32,532 bases of DNA from an uncultured Gammaproteobacteria bacterium (lineage in GTDB: Bacteria > Pseudomonadota > Gammaproteobacteria > Pseudomonadales > Azotimanducaceae). The position numbers and the translations under genes are program-made. Positions 16,673 to 26,053 of the stretch are shown piece by piece (the stretch's first letter is position 1; each line of letters begins with the position of its first letter). The notes beneath the pieces were generated by a model, which had not been told where the DNA came from, ran no database searches, and saw nothing but the letters and a program-made list of their open reading frames with translations. The DNA lies in the NCBI GenBank assembly GCA_913045175.1, contig CAJWQG010000039.1, forward strand, positions 1-32,532, in the 5' to 3' direction.

Positions 16673-17581
16673 CTAGCCGCGGATCTGCTTTTCCTTTATT
16701 TCAGCTAACGTTTTGCAGTCAATGCATTGTGTTGCTGTGGGACGTGCTTCCAATCTTCGAATACCGATTTCAACCCCGCAGGACTCACAATACCCATAGT
16801 CATCCTGATCGATAAGTTCCATGGTGTTGTCGATTTTTCGGATTAGGCGTCGTTCCCGGTCACGTGTCTTGAGTTCCAGGTTGAATTCTTCTTCCTGGCT
16901 TGCTCTATCGGCCGGGTCGGCATAATTGGCTGCCTCTTCCTGCATGTGATTCACGGTGCGGTCAACTTCTTCCATTAGCTGGACTTTCCAGGACTGGAGG
17001 ATTTCACGAAAGTGTTCTTTCTGCTCTTCGTTCATATACTCTTCATTTTTTCTCAGTGTATAAGGAACGAAACTAGCCTGATCAGGGTTGCTGCCAGATT
17101 TCCTTCGCGGGGCTGCTTTACGTGTCTTTGCCGCTGGAGTTTTTTTGCTCGTCGCCGTCTTGCGGGCAGGGGCTTTCTTCTTGGGTTTAATCTTTGTTTT
17201 CACACATGACTTTGCTTTCTTGGCTGAAGTCCTTTTGGCCAAAGGTTTCTTTACAGCTGTTTTGGTTTTGGTTTTTGTTTTAGCTTTGGCCTTGGCTTTT
17301 ACCTTGGTCTTGGCTTTTACCTTGGCCTTGGCTTTTACCTTGGCGTTGGCTTTTACCTTGGTCTTGGCTTTTACCTTGGTCTTGGCTTTTACCTTGGCCT
17401 TGGCTTTTACCTTGGCCTTAGGTTTTACTTTGCTCTTTGCCTTAACTTTGGTGTTTGCCTTGGTTTTGGTCTTTGCCTTAGCTTTTGATTTAGCTTTAAC
17501 CTTGGCCTTTACGTTAGCCTTGGTCTTCATTGAGGTCTTTGCTTTGCTTTTCGCCCCACGCTTTATTTGTTTTGCTGCCAT
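16673..17581 (-). CDS. dksA: RNA polymerase-binding factor DksA with long Lys/Ala-rich N-terminal tail
   Basis: A 302-residue protein, about twice the usual DksA length (about 150). The last 130-140 residues are a complete DksA: coiled coil with tip Asp-Pro-Ala-Asp-Arg-Ala, which keeps the key Asp and Ala, and a zinc finger with Cys265, Cys268, Cys286 and Cys289 (CX2C-X17-CX2C). It should act with ppGpp on RNA polymerase. The first 150 or so residues are almost only Lys, Ala, Thr and Val in a Lys-every-second-residue pattern, like histone H1 or AlgP tails. The central part is encoded by an 18-bp tandem repeat. I prefer the ATG at 17581 to the GTG at 17602 because a GGA box precedes it. The tail probably binds nucleic acid; this is inference. 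Confidence 0.95.
   Translation of the reverse strand: MAAKQIKRGAKSKAKTSMKTKANVKAKVKAKSKAKAKTKTKANTKVKAKSKVKPKAKVKAKAKVKAKTKVKAKTKVKANAKVKAKAKVKAKTKVKAKAKAKTKTKTKTAVKKPLAKRTSAKKAKSCVKTKIKPKKKAPARKTATSKKTPAAKTRKAAPRRKSGSNPDQASFVPYTLRKNEEYMNEEQKEHFREILQSWKVQLMEEVDRTVNHMQEEAANYADPADRASQEEEFNLELKTRDRERRLIRKIDNTMELIDQDDYGYCESCGVEIGIRRLEARPTATQCIDCKTLAEIKEKQIRG
17291..17416. repeat. 18-bp tandem repeat inside dksA (7 copies)
   Basis: Seven adjacent 18-bp units differ only at the first and last base. Each encodes six residues of the Lys-Ala-Lys-Val/Thr type on the minus strand. More diverged copies extend on both sides, roughly 17250-17540. Because the unit is a multiple of three, gain or loss of copies keeps the frame and would change only tail length. 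Confidence 0.95.
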
Positions 17582-17722
17582 ACCTTGTCCGATCGATGTC
17601 ACAAAATTCGGTTCGCAAATCGAGCCGCGAACATTACCAGATCATTCCCGAAACGCCAAGAGACAATTGAGCAGAGTATTTGCGATGTTATGATGAAGTT
17701 AATTCCATTTCGTTGATCGACT

Positions 17723-18895
17723 GTGTCAAGAATTCGCGTTTCCCCACGTTTGACCGCTATTGAGCCGTTTAAGGTGATGGAGGTGCTACGACGAGCTATC
17801 GAGCTTGGTAATAGTGGAGCCGATGTAGTGCACATGGCTGTTGGAGAGCCAGATTTCCCGACGCCAGCGCCAATTACGATTGCGGGTCGCGACGCAGTGA
17901 TGGATGGCGCTACTAAGTACACCGATGCGAGAGGCTTGGCAGAGCTTCGATTGGCGGTGGCGAATTACTATGCAACAGATTATGGGTTGGATGTTGATGA
18001 AGACCGTATCTTTATCACGCCAGGAGCATCAGGTGCCTTGCTGTTAACCACTGCCTTACTGATGGAGCCAGGCGATGGGATCATTCTTTCTGATCCCGGT
18101 TATCCCTGTAATCGAAACTTTTTAACGGCTTTCTCAGGAACTGCGCAGATGGTCCCCGTGGGAGAAAAAGAGAATTACCAGCTTAACGGGTCGCTTGTCC
18201 GAGAGAATTGGCAAGAGACTACCAGAGGGGTTTTGCTTGCATCGCCAGCCAACCCGACTGGTGCCGTGATTGATGAGTCAATCCTGGAAGAGATCGCGTC
18301 CGTGGTAGATGCAGAAAATGGTTCTCTGATAAGTGACGAAATCTACCATGGTCTGATTTACTCCGACGCCGAAAAGGTCTCAGCGTTGCAAGTCAGCCCA
18401 GATGCATTTGTACTCAACAGCTTCTCGAAGTATTTTGGGATGACCGGTTGGCGTCTTGGATGGTTGGTAGCGCCAGCGAGTGTTGCACCCTATCTGGAGA
18501 AGATGGCACAGAATCTATTCATATGTCCGTCATCAATTTCCCAGTATGCAGCCCTGGCTGCATTTACGCCTGCGGCGAGAGAGATTATGGAGGTGCAGCG
18601 CGAGGAGTTCAAAAATCGACGTGACTTTCTGCTACCAGCTTTGCGGGACATCGGCTTTGATGTTCCGATTGAACCAGAGGGCGCATTCTATATCTATGCG
18701 GGTATCCCCGAAGGCTTTCCGGATAGTGAACCCTTCACACGATGGTTGTTAGAAGAGCATCATGTGGCGATCACGCCTGGAACTGATTTTGGTTCGTATC
18801 TCGCGAATAGACACGTACGTTTTAGTTATGCACAGCCTATAGATAGACTCCAGCTTGGTGTTGAAAGACTGCAGAAGGCAATTCACGCAGGATGA
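17723..18895 (+). CDS. Class I/II PLP-dependent aminotransferase
   Basis: A 390-residue pyridoxal-phosphate enzyme of the aspartate-aminotransferase fold. The PLP lysine is Lys236 within Ser-Phe-Ser-Lys-Tyr-Phe-Gly-Met-Thr-Gly-Trp-Arg. The Asn-Pro-Thr-Gly motif and the Asp-Glu-Ile-Tyr motif lie upstream, and a C-terminal Arg-x-Ser-Tyr segment should bind the substrate carboxylate. The start is a GTG with a weak ribosome-binding site. It is divergent from dksA (140 bp apart) and overlaps sfsA by 4 bp. The amino-acid substrate is not clear. Confidence 0.9.
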   Translation: MSRIRVSPRLTAIEPFKVMEVLRRAIELGNSGADVVHMAVGEPDFPTPAPITIAGRDAVMDGATKYTDARGLAELRLAVANYYATDYGLDVDEDRIFITPGASGALLLTTALLMEPGDGIILSDPGYPCNRNFLTAFSGTAQMVPVGEKENYQLNGSLVRENWQETTRGVLLASPANPTGAVIDESILEEIASVVDAENGSLISDEIYHGLIYSDAEKVSALQVSPDAFVLNSFSKYFGMTGWRLGWLVAPASVAPYLEKMAQNLFICPSSISQYAALAAFTPAAREIMEVQREEFKNRRDFLLPALRDIGFDVPIEPEGAFYIYAGIPEGFPDSEPFTRWLLEEHHVAITPGTDFGSYLANRHVRFSYAQPIDRLQLGVERLQKAIHAG

Positions 18896-19608
18896 AAGGA
18901 CTGGCCAAGGCAACGCTTATTCGACGCTACAAGCGCTTTCTCGCTGATGTTTATCTGGATGATGAACAGAGAATCACTGTGCATTGTCCCAATACAGGCT
19001 CTATGAAGAACTGTGTTGAGGAAGGAGCGACGGTTTGGCTAAGCCGTTCAGAGAATCCGAAGCGCAAGTATCAATACACCTGGGAGTATATGCAGACCTC
19101 TCGGGGGCACTACATTGGAATCAATACGAATCGCGCGAATCAGTTGGTGAAGGAGGGCATTGAATCGGGAGTCGTGACGGAACTTCGCACCTACCCGGAC
19201 ATCAAGACTGAGGTTAAGTATGGTCAGGAAAATAGTCGTATCGACATCCTTCTTTCTGGTAGCGGGTTACCGGATTGCTATGTTGAAGTTAAGAGTGTCA
19301 CTTTGCTGGAAGAGGCCGCCACAAAGGGAAGTGGATATTTCCCGGACGCGATTAGTGAACGCGGAAGCAAACATTTGAGAGAGCTCGCTTTGGTTGCTCA
19401 GTCCGGTTGCAGGGCTGTTCTGATTTTCTGTGTACAACATTCTGGAATCCAACGGGTATTCAGCGCTGATCACATTGATAAGGCGTATGGTGACACGCTT
19501 CGCATGGCGATAGACAGTGGGGTTGAAGTGTTAGCCTATAAAGTTAGATTTGGTCGATCACGTTTGAAACTATGGAGGCCAGTCCCGTTTCATGTTTCTC
19601 CGATTTAG
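18892..19608 (+). CDS. sfsA: SfsA family DNA/RNA nuclease-like protein
   Basis: A 238-residue protein of the sugar fermentation stimulation family, with a predicted nuclease-like fold. Family motifs are Cys-Pro-Asn-Thr-Gly-Ser-Met near residue 32, the Tyr-Val-Glu-Val-Lys-Ser core, and Phe-Pro-Asp-Ala-x-Ser-Glu-Arg-Gly-x-Lys-His. The Glu-Val-Lys core resembles a nuclease active site. Its start overlaps the aminotransferase stop in an ATGA. In E. coli it also lies beside dksA. The cellular role is poorly defined in any species. Confidence 0.95.
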   Translation: MKGLAKATLIRRYKRFLADVYLDDEQRITVHCPNTGSMKNCVEEGATVWLSRSENPKRKYQYTWEYMQTSRGHYIGINTNRANQLVKEGIESGVVTELRTYPDIKTEVKYGQENSRIDILLSGSGLPDCYVEVKSVTLLEEAATKGSGYFPDAISERGSKHLRELALVAQSGCRAVLIFCVQHSGIQRVFSADHIDKAYGDTLRMAIDSGVEVLAYKVRFGRSRLKLWRPVPFHVSPI

Positions 19609-20578
19609 CATACTTGTTCTGGTATTAGTGTTTGCTTCAGTTACTTCACTTGTTGTAGGGGCTGCGAATATATCGCTTGTGGATGTTGTTGCTGTTTTTA
19701 CCAGTGGTGATGTTGCCAAAATCGAGAGCACCATTGTCCTGGATATTCGTTTGCCAAGAATTATTCTCGCTGTCTTCGTTGGTGCCGGGATCGCAGCTAG
19801 TGGGGCGGCCATCCAGGGACTTTTTAGAAACCCACTGGCGGACCCTGCGCTTATAGGTGTATCTAGTGGTGCGGCATTGTTTGCGGCGCTTTATCTGGTG
19901 CTGGGTGCAGGTGTGTTATCTGCGCTGCCAGGATTCACCCTGAGTGCGTTTGTGGGCGGTCTGCTCACAACCTGTCTGGTTCTGGAAGTTGGTCGTCGAG
20001 GAGGTACTATTTCAGCGATGCTTCTGGCGGGGGTTGCGATAAACGCGCTCGCTATCGCTTGTATTGGGCTCCTGTCATACGTTTCCACCGATATGCAATT
20101 GCGTAGTGTTACTTTTTGGGCGCTGGGAAGTCTCGGTGGGGCTGACTGGAATGGAGTTTTGGTCGCAAGTGGAATCCCTTTCGTGATTCTATTTTTGTAC
20201 CTGGAACGGACCCGGTTGAACGCGATTACCCTCGGAGATCAGGAAGCAGCTTATCTGGGTATTTCCGTATCAGCACTTCGAATTCGGGTTGTTTTGTTAA
20301 CTGCGCTCGCAGTATCGATAGGGGTCGCGCTGACTGGCGTCATAGCGTTTGTAGGATTGGTGGTTCCACATCTGATCAGACTGACTATGGGGTCATCGCA
20401 TCAGATCGTAATCCCTGCTTCTGCATTACTTGGAGGTATATTGTTGCTGATTGCCGATACGCTGAGTAGGACAATGTTTGCACCCGCAGAAGTCCCGGTA
20501 GGGATACTGACCGCATTAATCGGTGGACCATTTTTTATCGTGTTGATCATGCGTCAAAAAGGAAAGCTGGGCATATGA
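19592..20578 (+). CDS. hmuU: Heme/iron ABC transporter permease (FecCD family)
   Basis: A 328-residue inner-membrane permease of the BtuC/FecCD/HmuU family, with about eight to ten hydrophobic helices across its whole length. The family core Gly-Ala-Ala-Ile-Gln-Gly-Leu-Phe-Arg-Asn-Pro-Leu-Ala-Asp-Pro and the Pro-His-x-x-Arg segment are intact. It overlaps sfsA by 17 bp and the ATPase gene by 4 bp. The neighbour suggests heme as substrate, but siderophore or cobalamin cannot be excluded. No periplasmic binding protein gene is present in the window. Confidence 0.9.
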   Translation: MFLRFSILVLVLVFASVTSLVVGAANISLVDVVAVFTSGDVAKIESTIVLDIRLPRIILAVFVGAGIAASGAAIQGLFRNPLADPALIGVSSGAALFAALYLVLGAGVLSALPGFTLSAFVGGLLTTCLVLEVGRRGGTISAMLLAGVAINALAIACIGLLSYVSTDMQLRSVTFWALGSLGGADWNGVLVASGIPFVILFLYLERTRLNAITLGDQEAAYLGISVSALRIRVVLLTALAVSIGVALTGVIAFVGLVVPHLIRLTMGSSHQIVIPASALLGGILLLIADTLSRTMFAPAEVPVGILTALIGGPFFIVLIMRQKGKLGI

Positions 20579-21381
20579 GTCTGCAGATAAGCGGGGCGAG
20601 TTACCAGATTGGCGGGAATCATCTTCTAAAGGAGGTGAACCTAACATTACAGCCTTCATCGATTAATGCGCTAATAGGTCCCAATGGTGCTGGAAAGACG
20701 ACGTTGCTTCGAGTCGCGAGCGGCGAACTTGTCGCAGGCGAGGTGACCCTTGACTCGATTCCAGTTGCCGAGATTCCGCTAGGGGAGCGAGCAAGAAGAA
20801 TCGCGTTTCTTACGCAGAACTCAGCGCTCGATTTTCCCTTCAAGGGGTTTGAAGTAATACAGATGGGCCGGATCCCGCACTCGACGGGACGAAAGTACAA
20901 TGAACGCGTAGTTAATGAAGTGGTGCGGAAATGCGGACTACAGGAACTGGCTTCACGTATATATACCACAATGTCTGGGGGCGAGAAGCAACGGATTCAG
21001 GTTGGACGTGTGTTATGTCAGGTATGGGACAATCTTGATGCTGCATATGTCCTGTTCGATGAACCGACCGCTGCGCTGGATCTATCGCATCAATTGATTT
21101 TTTTTGAAGTTGTGCAGATGTTAGCCAGTATGGGGACATCAGTTACCCTTGTCCTGCATGATATTAACCTTGCGTCCCGGTTTGCTGACAATATTACGAT
21201 GCTTGTCGACGGTCAGGTTCTGGCGGAGGGACCACCAGCTGAGGTGCTAACGAGGGAGAACATCAAACAGACGTTTTCAGTTGACGTAGATATTCTCGGG
21301 TCAGGTACTCGTCCATTAATTCAGGCGACGAGTACGTCCCAGGATATTTATCAGACGATTCAGACCAATGGCCCAAACTGA
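20575..21381 (+). CDS. hmuV: Heme ABC transporter ATP-binding protein (HmuV-like)
   Basis: A 268-residue ATPase that would power the permease next to it. Walker A is GPNGAGKTT at residues 35-43, the signature is Met-Ser-Gly-Gly-Glu-Lys-Gln, Walker B is Leu-Phe-Asp-Glu-Pro, and the H-loop is Leu-His-Asp. The Asp-Phe-Pro-Phe segment and the Arg-Val-Leu-Cys-Gln segment favour the HmuV branch. An ATGA overlap links it to hmuU, and polB begins inside its last 14 bases. The binding protein and outer-membrane receptor must be elsewhere or lost. Confidence 0.9.
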   Translation: MSLQISGASYQIGGNHLLKEVNLTLQPSSINALIGPNGAGKTTLLRVASGELVAGEVTLDSIPVAEIPLGERARRIAFLTQNSALDFPFKGFEVIQMGRIPHSTGRKYNERVVNEVVRKCGLQELASRIYTTMSGGEKQRIQVGRVLCQVWDNLDAAYVLFDEPTAALDLSHQLIFFEVVQMLASMGTSVTLVLHDINLASRFADNITMLVDGQVLAEGPPAEVLTRENIKQTFSVDVDILGSGTRPLIQATSTSQDIYQTIQTNGPN

Positions 21382-23714
21382 AGGGTTCCTGCTTACACGT
21401 CAGTGGACGGAGCATAATGACGGTCAGGATCTGATCTATTGGGTAGCAACTGTGGCTGAGCCACTTCAGATAGTCATAAAGAATCAACCCTCAGTCTGTT
21501 TTATCGCCAGTTCGGATATTGATCCGACGCTTCGGGTGTTGTCGGACATCAAAGGTTGGCGACACGAACTAGTCGACCTGAAAACGTTCTTTCAGAAAGA
21601 TCAGGCTATCGCGCTTTACTTCAAAAACCAGAAGGATCTTCATTTTGCGAGAAGCCGGCTGGAAAACGCGCAAATCACACCCTACGAAGCAGCCCTCAGG
21701 CCGACTGACAGATATTTAATGGAGTGTTTTGTTCAAGGGGGCGGTAACCATTCAGGGGGAAGTTGTTACCCGGGGAGGATCGGCACATTGTCTCAATGGG
21801 AAAATGAGCAAGAGCGATTTTAAGCCAAAACTTAAGGTCGTCTCGCTGGATATCGAGACTTCTTTTACAGAGAACATTCTTTATTCCATTGCCCTTTATA
21901 CGGAAACTGACCGTCGCGTCCTTCTGGTCTCCGATACGGACGTTTTCTCAAATGATTGCGACATTGAGTGTTTCCCTAACGAGAGCGCACTGCTGCTTAG
22001 ATTTCTGGAGTGGATCACGCAGAGCGATCCCGATGTCATCATCGGATGGAGCGTGGTCGGTTTCGACTTGAATTTTCTTCAGCAAAGGTGTGACGCGTTA
22101 GGAATCAGTTTTACGCTAGGTCGGAAGGATGAACCGGTGGCATGGCGAACTGCTGCCCAAGGCGCTTCGCGGAAGTACGCCCTGGTTCCTGGCAGGGTGG
22201 TACTGGATGGAATCGAAATGTTAAGAGCGGCGACTTATACCTTTGAAAGCTTTTCACTCGAGTTTGTTTCCAGAAGTTTATTGGGTGAGTGTAAATTGGT
22301 TGAAGATGTCGACGCCAGGGCGGTCGAGATACAGGAAATGTACGCTACCGATCGCATTAAACTGGCCGAATACAACCTGCAGGACTGTAAACTTGTCTGG
22401 GATATATTTGAAAAGACCAATTTACTTGATTTCGCGATAGAACGCTCGACGTTGACGGGCCTTGACTTGGATCGAGCAGGTGGTTCAGTTGCTGCCTTCG
22501 ATTTTCTTTATTTGCCTCGCTTGCACAGAGAGGGGTTTGTGGCACCTATTGCGGGAGAATCGAGTGATGGTGGTGGCCCGGGTGGATTCGTGCTGGAGTC
22601 CAAGGCAGGACTCTATGAAGATGTGGTAGTGCTCGATTTTAAAAGTCTATATCCGAGTATCATCCGCACTTTCCACGTCGATCCATTGGCTCTAATAGTA
22701 TCTAAGGAAGGCGATATACCCGGCTTCAAGGAAGCATTTTTTTCTCGAGAACGCACAATCTTACCTAGGATAATCGAGGAACTGTGGGAGGCACGGGATC
22801 GCGCAAAACTGGAGAACAATGCGGCGGTGTCTCAGGCCATTAAGATCATTATGAACTCTTTCTATGGTGTGCTGGGCACATCGGCTTGCGGTTTTTTTGA
22901 TGAGCGACTGGCGAGCTCTATTACCATGCGTGGCCACGAGATATTGCGTCGAACGCAAGAACTAATAGAAGAGAGAGGGTTTCCTGTTATCTATGGTGAT
23001 ACCGACTCGGTCTTTGTACAACTAAGCGGCGCACCGGGACAAGTATCTCGGAGTGCAGAAGACCTGGTGGGTACTCTGAACCGCTGGTGGAGCGATTATT
23101 TAGATGAAGAGTATGCGATACCCAGTTTTCTGGAACTCGAGTATGAAACACATTTTTTGAAGTTCCTGATGCCTACCGTCCGTGGATCTGAAAAAGGGAG
23201 CAAGAAACGGTATGCAGGGATGGTATCTGCTGGTGGTAGTAGTCAGTTGGTATTTAAAGGCCTGGAGACGGTGAGGAGTGACTCGAGTCCCCTGGCGTGA
23301 GAGTTTCAGCATGAACTTTACAGACGAATCTTTCTTGATGAGCCATTCGAACACTATGTAAAACAGATGGTTGACGATGTGCAGCAGGGCAACCGCGATG
23401 ATCAGTTAGTGCTTCGTCGTCGCATGCGGCGCAAGATTGACGATTATGTAAAGAATGTTCCACCGCATGTGAGGGCAGCAAGATTGGCCAGGGACATAAG
23501 ACAGTCCAGGGGGTTACCAACGACACTAGAGACTGGGGGCTGGATCGAATATTTGATGACCGTGTCAGGACCTGAGCCTCGACAATATATTGCATCTCCG
23601 ATTGACTATGATTTCTACGTTGAACGACAGCTGTCCCCAATTGCGGATGCGATTCTTTCGTTTAAATCGACGTCTTTGGGCGAGATAACAGATCGCCAGA
23701 TGTCGTTATTTTGA
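21368..23714 (+). pseudogene. polB: DNA polymerase II (polB), frameshift plus in-frame stop
   Basis: Homologue of the SOS-type family B polymerase of E. coli (783 residues); the whole locus would give about 782. The parts in order are an N-terminal domain (21368-21736), exonuclease with Asp-Ile-Glu-Thr, motif A Asp-Phe-Lys-Ser-Leu-Tyr-Pro-Ser, motif B Asn-Ser-Phe-Tyr-Gly, motif C Tyr-Gly-Asp-Thr-Asp-Ser, and an intact C-terminus. Two lesions break it. An extra base, most simply in the G5 run 21737-21741, shifts the frame. A TGA at 23298-23300 then interrupts the same frame between a Thr/Ser-Pro-Leu-Ala segment and Glu-Phe-Gln-His-Glu-Leu-Tyr. The intact frame resumes straight after. Both motifs and length argue for recent inactivation or assembly error. 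Confidence 0.92.
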
Positions 23715-24716
23715 ATCGTCGCTAACTGAGAGAAGGTCTCTTACCATGTCCATTGTGAGTCTGGCACCAAAATTCGAGACCAGCGTTGAAGCAGAACGGT
23801 TTGCATATAAGGCGGCGTCCCGGTGATTTTTACCCTGGCAGAGCCTGACTAAAAACGTTCCGGCAAAGTTGTCCCCGGCGCCTGTGGTGTCCACAGGTGA
23901 AGTTGGAAAACCCGGTACCGTGAAAACCTCATGGCCATCTGAAATAATGGCGCCGTCAGCACCGCAGGTCATGGCGAAGTTTGGACACGCTTCACGGATT
24001 ACCGAGACCGCATCCTCTCGGGTCGTTGTGCTTGTCCACAAGCTAGCCTCTTCTGCGTTGCAAAACAGGATGTCCACGCCACAACTAATTATTGTGTCGA
24101 AAGCATTTTTGAAGTTCTCCACCATCGCCGGGTCAGATAATGTCAATGCAACTTTGACTCCGGCGGCTCTGGCGATGTTCTGCGCTTCTAAAGCAGCATC
24201 GAGGCCTGAAGGAGAACTGACGAGATAACCTTCGATATACAGAATCTTGGAGTTACTGAGCGCGTCCGGTTGTAGCTCGGCGCTGGAAAATTTCTCGGTG
24301 ATTCCAAGATGGGTAGTCATCGTTCGCTCTGCATCTGGGGTGACCATCGAGATGCATTGGCCAGATACGCCGGCTTCGAGAGATTCGCCTAGATTAGTAT
24401 GGATTCCGAGGTCCGTAAGATCCTTCAGAAAGAACTCCCCGATCTCGTCGTCAGCCACCTTACAGCTATAGAAAGCGGTGCCCCCTAGCTGCGTAACGGC
24501 GACCACCGTGTTGGCCGCTGAACCGCCGCCAGAAAGCTTGATAATCTGGTGTTCGTGCTCATGCTCAAGTAATTGGATCAGCCTGCGCCGATCTTCCTCT
24601 CTGATGAGTGTCATTACACCTTTGGGCAACTTCACCAGATCCAGAAACTCGTCGGTCACCTCATATTCAGTGTCGACCAATGCGTTACCGATTCCATATA
24701 CGTCATATTTGTCCAT
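23706..24716 (-). CDS. PfkB-family carbohydrate/adenosine kinase
   Basis: A 336-residue kinase of the ribokinase/PfkB family, close in style to adenosine kinases. The N-terminal Gly-Gly-Gly-Ser-Ala-Ala-Asn motif and the C-terminal anion-hole motif Asp-Thr-Thr-Gly-Ala-Gly-Asp near residue 280-287 are intact; the last Asp is the catalytic base. It starts at the ATG at 24716, preceded by AGGAAG, 10 bp after hemL, so it is probably cotranscribed with hemL. Its end overlaps the polB end by 9 bp on the other strand. Adenosine or a sugar is the likely substrate. Confidence 0.88.
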   Translation of the reverse strand: MDKYDVYGIGNALVDTEYEVTDEFLDLVKLPKGVMTLIREEDRRRLIQLLEHEHEHQIIKLSGGGSAANTVVAVTQLGGTAFYSCKVADDEIGEFFLKDLTDLGIHTNLGESLEAGVSGQCISMVTPDAERTMTTHLGITEKFSSAELQPDALSNSKILYIEGYLVSSPSGLDAALEAQNIARAAGVKVALTLSDPAMVENFKNAFDTIISCGVDILFCNAEEASLWTSTTTREDAVSVIREACPNFAMTCGADGAIISDGHEVFTVPGFPTSPVDTTGAGDNFAGTFLVRLCQGKNHRDAALYANRSASTLVSNFGARLTMDMVRDLLSVSDDSK

Positions 24717-24726
24717 CAACTACTTC

Positions 24727-26013
24727 CTACTTGCCGATTGTTGCAAACGTTTTCTGGGCCGCATCCAATGTCTTTTGGAACTCTTTCTCGCCATGTGCAC
24801 AGGACACGAATGCTGCTTCAAATGGAGAGGGCGCCAGGTAGACTCCACTATTAAGCATGCCTGTAAAGAATCCGTTAAACAGGTCGTCGTCGGCATTTGT
24901 GACTTGATCGAAGTTCATTACGGTGTCTTCATTGGAAAAAAAGAATCCGAACATGGCGCCAACCTGGTTTGTGGAAAATGGGACGTTTGCGCTATCGGCG
25001 AGGGCTTTTAGTTGGGATACCAGGTCTTTGGTGTTTTGAGTTATATCCTCAAAAAAGGATTCCTGAGAGATTAGCGATAGGGTGGTTGACCCCGCCGTCA
25101 TTGCAATAGGGTTTCCAGACAGGGTCCCCGCCTGATAGACGTCACCGAGCGGAGCAATTTTTGACATCACATCTTTGCGACCGCCAAATGCACCGAGGGG
25201 CATCCCGCCGCCAATAACTTTGCCTAGCGTCGTAAGGTCTGGTGTTACCTTGTAGAGGCTTTGTGCACCACCCAGGGCAACACGAAAGCCTGTCATGACC
25301 TCATCGAAGATAAGCAGACTCCCGTGCTGGTCACATACTTCCCTAAGGGCAGGAAGGAATTCTTCAACTGGTGGTATACAACCCATGTTCCCTGCCACTG
25401 GCTCCACGATAATAGCCGCAATTTCGTCTCCCATTTTTGCGAACAAGTCCCGCACCTGGTCCGCGTTATTGAACTCGAGTGTGAGCGTATGCTCTGCGAA
25501 GCTTGTGGGTACACCGGCGGAGTCTGGTGCTCCAAGTGTAAGTGCGCCAGACCCGGCTTTTACGAGGAGTGCATCGGCGTGTCCATGGTAACAACCCTCA
25601 AATTTCACAATCTTGTCCCGCCCGGTGTAACCCCTCGCCAAACGGATAGCACTCATTGTGGCTTCTGTACCGGAATTGACCATCCGTAACATTTCAATAG
25701 AGGGCATGATGGAGGAGATTTTTTCAGCCAACCGGGTCTCTGATTCAGTGGGTGCGCCAAAGCTGAGCCCGGACTCGGCGACTTTCTGGATTGCACTAAC
25801 GACCTTAGGGTGAGCGTGTCCAAGAATCATGGGTCCCCACGATCCCACGTAATCTATGTATTGATTGCCGTCGACATCTTCAAGGTAGGCACCGTTCGCT
25901 TTTGCGATAAAGATTGGTTGGCCACCAACACGACGAAAGTCTCGGACCGGTGAGTTAACACCACCAGGTAGTATTTTTTTTGCTTCATTAAATAGTGTTT
26001 GGGATTTAGTCAT
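24727..26013 (-). CDS. hemL: Glutamate-1-semialdehyde 2,1-aminomutase
   Basis: A 428-residue PLP enzyme that makes 5-aminolevulinate, the first committed step of heme and other tetrapyrroles by the C5 route. The PLP lysine lies in Gly-Lys-Val-Ile-Gly-Gly-Gly near residue 265. The N-terminal [10 protein letters not shown] and the Ala-Gly-Thr-Leu-Ser-Gly-Asn-Pro motifs are typical. The frame runs on upstream to 26076, but that part overlaps the end of the chloride-channel gene; the ATG at 26013, with GGAA upstream, gives the normal family N-terminus. Confidence 0.97.
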   Translation of the reverse strand: MTKSQTLFNEAKKILPGGVNSPVRDFRRVGGQPIFIAKANGAYLEDVDGNQYIDYVGSWGPMILGHAHPKVVSAIQKVAESGLSFGAPTESETRLAEKISSIMPSIEMLRMVNSGTEATMSAIRLARGYTGRDKIVKFEGCYHGHADALLVKAGSGALTLGAPDSAGVPTSFAEHTLTLEFNNADQVRDLFAKMGDEIAAIIVEPVAGNMGCIPPVEEFLPALREVCDQHGSLLIFDEVMTGFRVALGGAQSLYKVTPDLTTLGKVIGGGMPLGAFGGRKDVMSKIAPLGDVYQAGTLSGNPIAMTAGSTTLSLISQESFFEDITQNTKDLVSQLKALADSANVPFSTNQVGAMFGFFFSNEDTVMNFDQVTNADDDLFNGFFTGMLNSGVYLAPSPFEAAFVSCAHGEKEFQKTLDAAQKTFATIGK

Positions 26014-26053
26014 GATAATTCCGTAGTCGAGCGCGAATTCAATCACACGCCAT

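Noticed and set aside
17088-17693. Plus-strand open frame of 201 codons, hydrophobic Leu/Ala/Phe-rich
   Set aside because: It is the complement of the Lys/Ala repeat in dksA; the repeat forces a long open frame. It has no start context or family match.
21730-21745. Programmed frameshift in polB
   Set aside because: No known slippery heptamer with a downstream structure was evident, and a second lesion exists further on. An extra G in a run is simpler.
23298-23300. TGA in polB as selenocysteine or reassigned codon
   Set aside because: TGA ends other genes here (rbfA, truB), no selenocysteine element was seen, and the gene also has a separate frameshift. The clc stop is TAA, so a code change does not explain both.
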